From NCBI RefSeq assembly GCF_030209355.1, contig NZ_JARVSF010000009.1:62001-126000 (forward strand): a stretch of 64,000 nucleotides of DNA, in the 5' to 3' direction. Shown one piece after another: positions 35,348 through 43,438 of this stretch. The position numbers were made by a program, and so were the translations under genes. The notes under the pieces are model-generated. The model was not told the DNA's origin. It searched no databases and saw only the letters and a program-made list of their open reading frames with translations. The DNA comes from Pseudarthrobacter sp. fls2-241-R2A-127 (GTDB taxonomy: Bacteria; Actinomycetota; Actinomycetes; Actinomycetales; Micrococcaceae). Position 1 is the stretch's first letter. Each line of letters opens with the position of its first letter.

Positions 35348-35696
35348 GGCGGTCTCCATTCGGGGGTTCCTGCAGGGTGCGGAGGTGTTGGTCGAGCTTG
35401 TCGAAGCGCTCGGACCAAAGGCGCCGGTTCTCTTCGATCCAGCCGGCAGCGGCATCGAGGGCCTGCAACTCCAGGTGGCAGGGGCGGAACTGGGCTTTCC
35501 GGCCTCGACTGATCAATCCCGATCTTTCGAGAACCTTCAGGTGCTTGGAGATGCCCGGAAGGCTCAAGTTGAACGGTTCCGCCAGTTCATTGACGGTGGC
35601 GTCGCCGGCAGCGAGACGGACCACGATGGCCCGGCGCGTCGGGTCGGAAAGCGCGCTGAACATCGCGTCGAGCCGCTGATCTTCCACCACTGTCAT
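35340..35696 (-). CDS. ArsR-family transcriptional regulator
   Basis: 118-residue winged-helix repressor. LDAMFSALSDPTRRAIVVRLAAG and the recognition helix NLSLPGISKHLKVLERSGLI fit ArsR proteins. No metal-binding Cys pair is present, so it is of the metal-independent type usually paired with AHSA1/SRPBCC genes. Its 3' end overlaps the SRPBCC start. A consensus-like promoter with an inverted repeat in the spacer lies upstream, consistent with autorepression of the three-gene operon. Confidence 0.92.
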   Translation of the reverse strand: MTVVEDQRLDAMFSALSDPTRRAIVVRLAAGDATVNELAEPFNLSLPGISKHLKVLERSGLISRGRKAQFRPCHLELQALDAAAGWIEENRRLWSERFDKLDQHLRTLQEPPNGDRHE

Positions 35697-35725
35697 GTGG
35701 GCCTCCAGAACTTCTCCATCTTCTT

Positions 35726-35754
35726 ATTTTACTTAGTAGCTAATTAACCGTCAA
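35726..35754 (-). promoter_or_regulatory. ArsR operon promoter with operator in the spacer
   Basis: On the minus strand, TTGACG (35754-35749) and TAAAAT (35731-35726) are separated by exactly 17 bases. The spacer contains TTAG-TAG-CTAA (35733-35743), a short dyad suited to ArsR binding. The -10 lies 30 bases from the start codon. Confidence 0.75.
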
Positions 35755-35954
35755 GCAAAATACAGTCTGGACATCCCCACTGCGGGGCCGGGCGCGGACT
35801 CCCGCAAGAAGACGCCTCACGACGTTTCTTGACGCTCTGCGACGCCGCGTTGCGCGTTCGCGTCGCCGGGTGAACCAGTGCGACAGGAACGATTGTGGCC
35901 CCGGTGGGCGCTCCGTAACCTCGTCTCAGCATCCGCCGCAGCAAAGGAATCCCC

Positions 35955-37130
35955 ATGACCAACCCGCAGGACAAGGCTCCGAAGAACCCGCAGAACTCCA
36001 CGCGCATCGTGGCCGGCCAGTCGGCCAAACCCAAGCGCCCCTTGGGCCTGAAAATCGGCATTGCCGCCGCAATCCTGGCCCTGGTTGGCGGTGGCGCCGC
36101 CGTCGCCTCCGCCGTCAACAGCGCCCCGGCCGCAACCCAGGAAAGCGCCCCGTCCGGCAACCCGGCAGCCGAGCTGAAGCTGGGCTACTTCGGCAACGTC
36201 ACGCACGCCCCGGCCCTGGTGGGCGTCAGCAAAGGCTTTATCGCCGACGAACTGGGCAGCACCAAACTCAGCACCCAGGTTTTCAATGCCGGTCCGGCCG
36301 CCATCGAAGCCCTGAACGCGGGCGCCATCGATGCCACCTACATCGGCCCCAACCCGGCCATCAACTCGTTCGTCAAGAGCCAGGGCCAATCGGTGAGCAT
36401 CATCGCCGGAGCTGCCGCCGGCGGGGCGCAGCTTGTGGTCAAGCCGGAAATCAACTCCGCCGCGGACCTCAAGGGCAAGACCCTCGCATCGCCCCAGCTG
36501 GGCGGCACCCAGGACGTCGCCCTCCGAGCCTGGCTCTCAGCGCAGGGCTACAAAACGAACGTGGACGGCAGTGGCGACGTCGCCATCAACCCCACGGAGA
36601 ACGCCCAGACCCTCAAGCTGTTCCAGGACGGAAAGCTCGACGGCGCGTGGCTGCCCGAGCCCTGGGCCTCCCGCCTGGTGCTGAACGCCGGCGCCAAGGT
36701 GCTGGTGGATGAAAAAGATCTGTGGGACGGCTCCCTCTCGGGCAAGCCGGGCGAGTTCCCAACCACCATCCTGATCGTCAACCAGAAGTTCGCGGCGGAC
36801 CACCCGGACACCGTGAAGGCGCTGTTGAAGGGCCACGTGAAGTCGGTTGAGTGGCTGAACAATGCCTCTGCCGCCGACAAGGCCACGGTGATTAATTCCG
36901 CCCTGAAGGAAGCCGCCGGCGCGGAGCTGAAGCCGGATGTCATTGACCGGTCCCTGAAGAACATCGTCTTCACCGTGGACCCGCTTGCCGGAACCTACCA
37001 GAAGCTCCTGGCCGACGGCGTGACCGCCGGTACCACCAAGCAGGCCGACATCAACGGCATCTTCGACCTGCGGGCGCTTAACAGCGTGTCCGGCGAGAAG
37101 ACCTCGGCAGCCGGGCTCGGCAAGGAATAG
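35955..37130 (+). CDS. Solitary NrtA/SsuA-like ABC substrate-binding protein
   Basis: 391-residue extracytoplasmic binding protein of the nitrate/sulfonate/taurine (NMT1/SsuA) type. The N-terminus has about 30 basic and polar residues, then one hydrophobic segment (LGLKIGIAAAILALVGGGAAVASAV), with no lipobox Cys. It is probably membrane-anchored or processed by signal peptidase I. The body starts LKLGYFGNVTHAPALVGVSKGFIADELG and includes WLPEPWASRLV, typical of SsuA/TauA. No permease or ATPase gene is near. AAAGGA precedes the ATG. The ligand may be an alkanesulfonate (inference). Confidence 0.85.
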   Translation: MTNPQDKAPKNPQNSTRIVAGQSAKPKRPLGLKIGIAAAILALVGGGAAVASAVNSAPAATQESAPSGNPAAELKLGYFGNVTHAPALVGVSKGFIADELGSTKLSTQVFNAGPAAIEALNAGAIDATYIGPNPAINSFVKSQGQSVSIIAGAAAGGAQLVVKPEINSAADLKGKTLASPQLGGTQDVALRAWLSAQGYKTNVDGSGDVAINPTENAQTLKLFQDGKLDGAWLPEPWASRLVLNAGAKVLVDEKDLWDGSLSGKPGEFPTTILIVNQKFAADHPDTVKALLKGHVKSVEWLNNASAADKATVINSALKEAAGAELKPDVIDRSLKNIVFTVDPLAGTYQKLLADGVTAGTTKQADINGIFDLRALNSVSGEKTSAAGLGKE

Positions 37131-37141
37131 CTCCGCCGCAT

Positions 37142-37196
37142 CGGTTGCTCCGCGGGTGTCGTTTGTGCCCTTACAGAGACACCTGCGGAGCAACCG
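37142..37196. repeat. Long palindromic intergenic element, copy 2
   Basis: Arms 37142-37160 and 37178-37196 (19 bp, one mismatch) with a 17-base interior, which is longer than in the other copies because the inner bases do not pair. The outer arm CGGTTGCTCCG is shared with copies at 4085-4146 and 58680-58737. It starts 12 bases after the stop of the solitary binding-protein gene. Confidence 0.8.
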
Positions 37197-37349
37197 TTCT
37201 AGGCCGGCGGCCTCACCACGTCCGGGACTGCCGCTCCGCCCGGCCGGGTCATTTCCTGCGTTAATCCTGTGGATTTCCAGCGCCGGGGCCGAGCACGCCG
37301 CCCCTAAGCTAAAGGAGCTGACCTGCGGCAGGCAGCAGGGACGAGGGGG

Positions 37350-38363
37350 ATGCCGGTGCTTGGTTCCGGGAAAAGCAACGGCTCAGGACAGGACGCGCCC
37401 AGAGATTCATTCCCGCCAAGAGTCCGGCGCTCCCCCAGCGGACGCATCCCCCAGTGGGCCATTGATGAGGCTTTTGGCGCCGCGAATCCGCCATCACCCT
37501 GGCGCGGCACTGACCCTGACCCCGCTCGACTAAAAAAGCCCCGACGCGGGCCAGGACAGCGACGTCGACCCCAACGGTCGATGCAGTTCAAGACGATGCT
37601 GGGGATCGCATTGGTTACCGGTTTGTGGCTCACTCCTGCGGTCTTTGATAGAGCAGTTCTTCCTGCCGTTGCCCCTTATCTGCCCGGGGCAAAGGTGCCT
37701 CCCCCCGGGTACGAAGCTGCCCCGTCTCCCCTGGGTACGCCTCCTCCAAGCACTGGGTCAACGGCGTTCGCCTTGCAGGCATCACCCAATGCGGATCAGC
37801 GTTTCGTCGCCTACGATCCGTGCCGCCCGGTCCACTTCGTTGTGCGGCCGGACAATGCGATACCCGGTGGCGACACCCTCATTCGGGAAGCCGTGGCAGC
37901 AGCTTCCGCGGCCTCCGGCCTGCAATTCGTTGATGACGGAACCACCACCGAGGCCCCGACAGACAACAGGCCGGTTTTCCAGCCCGACCGCTACGGGAAA
38001 CGGTGGGCGCCACTGTTGATCGCCTGGTCGACTCCAGCGGAAAGTCCCAGGCTTGCCGGAAACGTAGCCGGCGATGGCGGCAGCGGCTATGCACAAGTCA
38101 CCGGGCAGCCGCTGGTCCTCGTTGCGGGCCAGGTGCGCCTTGACGCGCCCGATCTCGCGGGCATACTGGCCAGCCGCCCCGATGGCGCTGCCCAGGTCCG
38201 CGCAGTCATCATGCATGAACTTGGCCATGTGCTGGGCCTGGGCCATGTGAACGATCCAGGCCAACTAATGCACGCGGAAAACATGGGTCTGGTGGATTAC
38301 GCAGCTGGTGACCGCGCCGGCCTCGCCCTCCTGGGAACGGGTCCGTGCGCCCCGCAGCTGTGA
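37350..38363 (+). CDS. Membrane-linked matrixin (M10-like) zinc metalloprotease
   Basis: 337-residue protein. About 80 basic, Pro/Arg-rich residues precede one hydrophobic segment (near 78-100, MLGIALVTGLWLTPAVFDRAVL); a Pro-rich linker follows, and then the protease domain. The zinc site HELGHVLGLGH at residues 289-299 is followed by NDPGQLMHAEN, the Met-turn of metzincins, so it is a matrixin-like peptidase. Type II membrane topology with an external catalytic domain is likely. The ATG at 37350 follows GACGAGGGG. Cleavage targets are unknown. No dedicated inhibitor gene is seen. Confidence 0.85.
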   Translation: MPVLGSGKSNGSGQDAPRDSFPPRVRRSPSGRIPQWAIDEAFGAANPPSPWRGTDPDPARLKKPRRGPGQRRRPQRSMQFKTMLGIALVTGLWLTPAVFDRAVLPAVAPYLPGAKVPPPGYEAAPSPLGTPPPSTGSTAFALQASPNADQRFVAYDPCRPVHFVVRPDNAIPGGDTLIREAVAAASAASGLQFVDDGTTTEAPTDNRPVFQPDRYGKRWAPLLIAWSTPAESPRLAGNVAGDGGSGYAQVTGQPLVLVAGQVRLDAPDLAGILASRPDGAAQVRAVIMHELGHVLGLGHVNDPGQLMHAENMGLVDYAAGDRAGLALLGTGPCAPQL

Positions 38364-38501
38364 GGACCGGGCGCCCAATATCCGCAGTCCTGGGCCAGGG
38401 ATGGATTCCTGCCCGTGCTGGCACCCCGTCCGCAACCGGGACGCCGAGCATGAGTGGATGAGGGGCCTGTTCAAGGAGGCCGCCGGCATCGTGGCGGCTG
38501 G

Positions 38502-39716
38502 TTAGCTGCCAGGTCCCAGGTGAATGGTGACAACAGTCCCGGACTCGGGGGCCGGACCGAGGTCAATCCGTCCGCCGGCCGCGGCGGCAATCCGGGCGCA
38601 GGTTGCCAGGCCCAGGCCGGATCCGGGCGGGTCCCCCTGGCGGTCAAGGCGAACCAGTGGATCGAGGACGCGTTCGCGGTCGCCCGGGGCGATGCCCTTG
38701 CCGTTGTCGATCACGCGCAGGACCGCGCCGTCTTCGCCGCGGTGGCCGCTGATGTGGATGACTGGTGGGACGCCTGGCCGGCGGTAGGCGAGAGCGTTGT
38801 GGATGAGGTTCTGCAAGAGCACCCGGGTCTGGACCGGGTCAGCGGTAAATAGCAGCTCCCCCGAGTCCACCGACGCCCCCGACTCCTCCACGGCGGTAGC
38901 CAGGTCCGCGACGACATCCCCCACCAGGTCCGCCAGGGAAACCGTGGCGGGCTGCAGGTCTCCGCCGATGGTGGCGAAAGCCAGGACGTCCTCGACCATC
39001 GCCAGCATGCGCCGCCCGGTCCGTCCCACAATGCCCAGGTACTCCGGAAGCCGGGCGTCGTCGCCTGCCTCTGCGTCCATTTCGCCCAGTTCCACGAATC
39101 CGAGGATCGAGCTCAGCGGGTTGCGGAGGTCGTGGCTGATCCTGCCGGCAAACTCCGCCAGGAGGGTGTTGCTCCGCTCGGCTTCGGCCAGCGCATCAGC
39201 CAGCCGGCGTGCGCGGTGTTCGAGCTGCAGGACGTCGACAATTTGGGCGGCGAGGATTTCAAGGCCGCGGAGTTGTTCGCCGCTGAGCCGGCCGGTTTCC
39301 CGGGCGCCGGCACACAAGGTGCCCAGGACAAACCCGTCGTCGGTCACCAGCGGAATGGAGGCGTAGAACCTGACACTGCTCCGTCGGCCGTCAACATAGG
39401 GATTGTCGCGGTACCGGGGATCCAGGGACGCATCCTCGAGGACGGTGGGTTCACCACTAAGGAACCCCACCGCGCACATCGAGTCTTCCCTGGTGCACAG
39501 ATACGGCTCCATGCCCGCGGTGGCTGCCTGGTATTGGAGGTCTTCGGTAATGATGTTGATGGCCGTCACGGGCTGGCCACAAACCGTGCGGGCCAGTTCG
39601 ACAAGATTCTGCAACCGTTCCGACGCAGCCGGGACTTCGACATATCCGTCCGGACCAGGAATTGGCAGTCCCGTTCCGGCAAGGACTGCGTCGCGGACCA
39701 TCTCGTTCACCGTCAT
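38502..39716 (-). CDS. GAF-domain sensor histidine kinase
   Basis: 404-residue soluble kinase. Residues about 30-165 form a GAF domain with Cys74 and Cys81 in YLCTREDSMCAVG, resembling GAF domains of bacteriophytochrome-like or redox sensors. HisKA follows with His195 in RISHDLRNPLSS, then HATPase with NLIHNALAYRR, VIDNGKGIAPGDRERV and GSGLGLATC. The C-terminus ends with the ATPase fold. There is no neighbouring response regulator. The converging matrixin gene is 138 bases away, with a possible small frame between. Confidence 0.92.
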   Translation of the reverse strand: MTVNEMVRDAVLAGTGLPIPGPDGYVEVPAASERLQNLVELARTVCGQPVTAINIITEDLQYQAATAGMEPYLCTREDSMCAVGFLSGEPTVLEDASLDPRYRDNPYVDGRRSSVRFYASIPLVTDDGFVLGTLCAGARETGRLSGEQLRGLEILAAQIVDVLQLEHRARRLADALAEAERSNTLLAEFAGRISHDLRNPLSSILGFVELGEMDAEAGDDARLPEYLGIVGRTGRRMLAMVEDVLAFATIGGDLQPATVSLADLVGDVVADLATAVEESGASVDSGELLFTADPVQTRVLLQNLIHNALAYRRPGVPPVIHISGHRGEDGAVLRVIDNGKGIAPGDRERVLDPLVRLDRQGDPPGSGLGLATCARIAAAAGGRIDLGPAPESGTVVTIHLGPGS

Positions 39717-39845
39717 GGCCTGCGCACCTTCTCATCAGGGCACTGGAAGCACCGGCCATCCGCACACGCGGTGGCCAAGCCATTCATGCCGGGATCGTCC
39801 ACCGGTCCAGCATCGCATACAGGCGCCCCCGCGCGGGGAGAACAC

Positions 39846-39881
39846 AGGAGGGCCTGCTCGAAACCATGAGCCGGCCCTCCT
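39846..39881 (-). terminator. Hairpin after DUF2188-like gene
   Basis: Arms 39846-39859 and 39868-39881 (14 bp, one mismatch) with an 8-base loop, 42 bases past the DUF2188 gene stop on the minus strand. No long U-tract is present. Confidence 0.55.
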
Positions 39882-39922
39882 TGCCTCCCCCGGCACGGCG
39901 GCGCCAGGGGGTGCCGTACCAA

Positions 39923-40150
39923 TCAGCCCGGGACGTTCCGGGGATCGTTGCCGTAGCTGTACTTCTCCCCGACCTGGCCATCCTGGTTCTTGACGACGTG
40001 CTCCACCCTGTCCGCTTTCGCGGCGTCGCGGCCGGCGGCTGCTGCCTCTTCCTTGGTGCTGTAGCCGGCGCCAAAAGCTCGCGCAGCGCCTTCACGCTTG
40101 TTCTTCCACTGGCCGTCTTCGTAGTACGTCTCGATGTCACCCTGAGCCAT
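39923..40150 (-). CDS. Small DUF2188-like protein
   Basis: 75-residue acidic/basic protein: MAQGDIETYYEDGQWKNKREGAARAFG, then STKEEAAAAGRDAAKADRVEHVVKNQDGQVGEKYSYGNDPRNVPG. The W-x-N-x-R-E-G-A and 'TKEEAxxxGRxxA' pattern with 'H..K.DG.i.ek.sYG.DP' is that of DUF2188. The ATG at 40150 follows GAGGGAG. The frame is open to 40255, but the terminator hairpin upstream makes that unlikely. The function is unknown; family members are often stress-linked. Confidence 0.82.
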   Translation of the reverse strand: MAQGDIETYYEDGQWKNKREGAARAFGAGYSTKEEAAAAGRDAAKADRVEHVVKNQDGQVGEKYSYGNDPRNVPG

Positions 40151-40207
40151 TGCACACTCCCTCTGCCGTTCGGTTCCAAGACACCTGCTGCGCAAGCGCG
40201 GATAGCG

Positions 40208-40240
40208 AAAAGCCCCGCAGCACAAGTTGTAGAGCGGGGC
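40208..40240 (-). terminator. Rho-independent terminator of the PfkB kinase gene
   Basis: On the minus strand, GCCCCGC pairs with GCGGGGC (40234-40240 and 40212-40218), followed by TTTTCGC. It lies 139 bases past the kinase stop and just before the small DUF2188-like gene. Confidence 0.75.
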
Positions 40241-40378
40241 ATTCCTGGCAACCACTCCGCCTGTTGGGGGGCCGGCGGAGAAGCTGACACCAACCTAATA
40301 GAAAGCATGCTTACGTTTCAAGCCGGCTGGTAATCCAAGTCCTTTGGCTCCGTGGAGAACCGTCTCCGCAACCTCGTC

Positions 40379-41320
40379 CTACCCCTCCACTGCGTTCAGC
40401 TCAGCCCGTGTCGGCGGATTGGCACCAGGGCGCGACACCGTAACGGCCGCCGCACGGGCAGCATGCGCCAGGAGTTCGGCCAGCCCTTCGGCGGGCAGGT
40501 TGCGCAGGTCCTCGCGGTTCTGGGCGCCGTCCAGTTCCCGGTCAACCAGGCCGGAGAGGAGCGCGGCCATGAACGAGTCGCCGGCGCCCACGGTGTCCGC
40601 CACCTGCACCTTAGGTGCGGGAATTGACGCTTCACCCGCACGGCAGACGCCCCAAGGGCCGTCCGCGCCGCGTGTCACCACCACCAGCGCGGGGCCCTCC
40701 TCCCCGCCAAGCGCCAGCCATTTCCGTGCCGAATCCAGCACGTCCTGGCCCGGGTAGAGCCAGGCGAGGTCCTCGTCGGAGGCTTTCACCACGTCCGAGA
40801 GTGCCACGAACTTCTCCGCCTGCCGGCGCGCGTAGTCCACATCGGCGATGATGCTGGGGCGGCAGTTCGGATCGAAGCTGATGGTGGCGGACGGGTGGGC
40901 ATGCTCGACGGCGGCCAGCACCTCGGCGGCGCCCGGCGCCAGCATGGTGGCGATGGAGCCGGTGTGCAGCAGCGTGGTGCCCTGCAGCATGAAGCCGAGC
41001 CGGCCTGCGAGGCCGGGCAGCTCCCAGGCGAGGTCGAAGGTGTAGGTGGCGGCGCCGTCGTCGTCAATCAACGCGGTGGCAACGCTGGTAAGCAACTCAT
41101 CCGGAGGCAGCGGCAGCATCACGGAACTGGCGCGGAGGTGCGCGGCCACAGAGTCGCCGTAGGCGTCCCGGCCATAGCGGCCGATGAACTGCACCGGATG
41201 GTCCAGCCGGGCCAGGCCGACCGCGACGTTGAGGGGGCTGCCGCCGACGTGCGCCTCGATTCCCGAGGCACGCTGGACGACGTCGACAAGGCCTTCGCCA
41301 ATAACTGTGAGCATGGTCAT
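40379..41320 (-). CDS. PfkB-family carbohydrate kinase (fructokinase-like)
   Basis: 313-residue sugar kinase of the ribokinase/PfkB family, phosphorylating a sugar with ATP. The N-terminal domain has HVGGSPLNVAVGLARLD (first signature, near 27-43), and the second signature with catalytic Asp is ADTVGAGDSFMAALLSGL (near 245-262). Fructokinases and 5-dehydro-2-deoxygluconokinases share this layout; the sugar is not certain. Starts at 41320 (MTMLTV) or 41314 are both possible. It lies 35 bases downstream of the alpha/beta hydrolase gene, probably on the same transcript, and ends at a good terminator. Confidence 0.9.
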   Translation of the reverse strand: MTMLTVIGEGLVDVVQRASGIEAHVGGSPLNVAVGLARLDHPVQFIGRYGRDAYGDSVAAHLRASSVMLPLPPDELLTSVATALIDDDGAATYTFDLAWELPGLAGRLGFMLQGTTLLHTGSIATMLAPGAAEVLAAVEHAHPSATISFDPNCRPSIIADVDYARRQAEKFVALSDVVKASDEDLAWLYPGQDVLDSARKWLALGGEEGPALVVVTRGADGPWGVCRAGEASIPAPKVQVADTVGAGDSFMAALLSGLVDRELDGAQNREDLRNLPAEGLAELLAHAARAAAVTVSRPGANPPTRAELNAVEG

Positions 41321-41355
41321 ACTCTGCCAGAAAGCGGCGTGGTCAGCAGTTCGTG

Positions 41356-42144
41356 TCAGCGCAGCAATTGCGCTACCAGTTCGCGGCACGTCGCATACGC
41401 CGGGGACACGGGATTGATCAGGTCGAAGTGGTCGCCGGGCACCATGACAAGGCGCGCAGGGACTCCCCCGGCCCCGCTTGCGTCCACGTACAGCGCAGAC
41501 ATGGCCACCGGCACGTCCTCATCCGCCTCCGCATGCACCGCAAAGACCGGAACGTCCAGCGGCAGCGCGGCCATGGGGTCGGCGCTGCGGTGCCGGCCGG
41601 GAAATTCCGACGACGGTCCGCCGAGGAGGTTGGCCACCGCACCGTTGCTGAGGTTGAGGCGTTCGGCCTCGGCCAGGTTCAGGACGCCCGATTGGCTGAC
41701 CACCCCGGCGAGGCGGACACCGCCGGCGTCCGGTCGCTCCGCGTCCGGCCCCACCGCGGCCCGACGCCCCTTCCCCGCAGCCCAGACGGCCAGGTGGCCG
41801 CCGGCGGAATGGCCCAAGGCCACCACTTTGCCGAGGTCAAGCGCGTGCGGCTCGACCAATTCGCCGAGCTTGTCGATGCCGGCCAGGACATCCTGGAACG
41901 TGCCGGGCCAGCCGCCGCCGTTGCCGGCGCGGCGGTACTCCAGGTTCCAGGCGGCCATCCCATGTTCGGCGAGATCCATGGCAAGGGGCTCCCCGAGCTC
42001 CGCCCCATACGTTGAGCGCCAGTAGCCGCCATGGATCACCACCACTACCCCCCGGCGCTGCCCGGCCGCGGGAAGATCTGGCAGGAAAAGCTCGCCCCAT
42101 TGGCTGGGGTCCGCACCGTAGGAGTACTTCAGCCGCTGCACCAT
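41356..42144 (-). CDS. Alpha/beta hydrolase (esterase/kynurenine formamidase-like)
   Basis: 262-residue alpha/beta hydrolase. The oxyanion-hole segment VVVVIHGGYWRSTYG near residue 35, the nucleophile elbow GHSAGGHLAVWAAGKG near 115 and the distal Asp/His segments ADEDVPVAMS and PGDHFDLINP form the expected triad. HGGYWR is common in KynB/Afmid-like esterases, so an arylformamidase or carboxylesterase is plausible. The ATG at 42144 is chosen because the upstream extension is unlike the family. Upstream and divergent is the secreted valine/proline-rich gene. Confidence 0.88.
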   Translation of the reverse strand: MVQRLKYSYGADPSQWGELFLPDLPAAGQRRGVVVVIHGGYWRSTYGAELGEPLAMDLAEHGMAAWNLEYRRAGNGGGWPGTFQDVLAGIDKLGELVEPHALDLGKVVALGHSAGGHLAVWAAGKGRRAAVGPDAERPDAGGVRLAGVVSQSGVLNLAEAERLNLSNGAVANLLGGPSSEFPGRHRSADPMAALPLDVPVFAVHAEADEDVPVAMSALYVDASGAGGVPARLVMVPGDHFDLINPVSPAYATCRELVAQLLR

Positions 42145-42323
42145 GTGCCAGAGACTACAGTGACTGGGCGTGGGCGGAAGCCGCGCCGGCGATCGGCCCG
42201 AACGAACCGGCATAAGCGAAAGTTCCCTCTTGTTTAATTCTTCTATTTGCTGGACTTGGCTTCCGACCTGCGCTTATGCTTGATGTTGCTTGAAAGAGCA
42301 ATCTCTGGGGGGAGGCGTTCCGA

Positions 42324-43349
42324 GTGAAGTCACATATTGAGCCTTGGGCTTTCCTCCGCCCCCTCCTGCTTGCCCTCGCCGCTACCGCCGCCTGGGTAGC
42401 ATTGTCCGCCGGCGGCGCCGCTGCCGATACCGGAGCGGACGACTCGGACTCCCGACATTCCCTGCTCGGATCGGTCGGATCATCCCTTCGCTCGGCCACC
42501 ACCAACGTCGCACATCAAGCCAAGGGTGCCTTGGAACCGGTGGAAGCCAGCATCAAGGGCGGTCCGGATAATGCGCCTGTCTCGAGCGTTCCGGCACTGA
42601 TCCCCACGCCATCCCTGGGCCCGGCAGTGAAAGATGTCACCGGCCTTGCTGACCAGGTGGTGCAGGCCGTCCCCGTGGTCAACCGGGTAGTGCCGGCCGG
42701 AACGGTGGGCACGGTGGTGGACCCGGTTGTCACCACGGTCGATACCGTGGTGAACCGTACAGTGATAACCGTGGCCCCAGTTGCCGGCGCCGTCCTTGAG
42801 CCGTTTGACCCCGTTGTGGAACCGTTCATCGACGCAGTTCCGCTCCCCGGCGTGAACCCGGCCGACTCCGGCCCGGTTCCCCCCGTGGTCACCGACGCCA
42901 TCGACATTCTTACCCCTGATCCGGCGCCGACCACCGCCCCTTCCGTGACCGGCCTTCCGCAGGCAGGCCAAGAAGCGGATGCGTCTGCGGTTGCAAACGC
43001 CGGCGCCGCCTTCACCGCGCCGGGTCGAGCCGCGATAAGTCACAGGGACGCCCTGCCCTTAATCGGCCAGGCCTGTGACACCCGAATGAAGTCAGTGGCA
43101 GACACCCCGGCACTTGCCGAAGCCGGCCCGGACCACGCACCAATCCACGAACCTTCGGATGCCCTCCCGGGCATGCCGGGTGCCACCACCGGCGGAAGCA
43201 GCTCCTCCGGCTTCAACGGCCCGGCCGTCCCCGCGTGGCTCAACGCCCACCATTTCTACATTCCCGCGGGGGGTACAGCCGCCATCGAAGGCCGCCTGCT
43301 TGCGGCCCCCGCACCGGTGCCTTTCGACCCCGGATCTTCTCCTGATTAG
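42324..43349 (+). CDS. Secreted valine/proline-rich protein of unknown function
   Basis: 341-residue exported protein. A Sec signal peptide (basic start, then LRPLLLALAATAAWVALSA, cleavage near AAAD at about 35) precedes a low-complexity body. Residues about 85-190 are dominated by Val, Pro and Thr (PVVNRVVPAG, DPVVTTVDTVVNR, EPFDPVVEPFID) and should favour beta structure; the rest is Ala/Ser/Gly-rich. No LPXTG-like motif or membrane anchor is present. The GTG at 42324 follows GGGGGGAGG. It sits 89 bases before the chaplin-like gene and probably shares its transcript, so both may form a surface layer. Confidence 0.8.
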   Translation: MKSHIEPWAFLRPLLLALAATAAWVALSAGGAAADTGADDSDSRHSLLGSVGSSLRSATTNVAHQAKGALEPVEASIKGGPDNAPVSSVPALIPTPSLGPAVKDVTGLADQVVQAVPVVNRVVPAGTVGTVVDPVVTTVDTVVNRTVITVAPVAGAVLEPFDPVVEPFIDAVPLPGVNPADSGPVPPVVTDAIDILTPDPAPTTAPSVTGLPQAGQEADASAVANAGAAFTAPGRAAISHRDALPLIGQACDTRMKSVADTPALAEAGPDHAPIHEPSDALPGMPGATTGGSSSSGFNGPAVPAWLNAHHFYIPAGGTAAIEGRLLAAPAPVPFDPGSSPD

Positions 43350-43438
43350 TTGAGGCCCCTCCGCGCATTCACATGCGGAATCTGAGCCAATTCCGGGCTA
43401 AGCAGTATGCCCACACCAACTTTTCAGGAGAACTCAAA

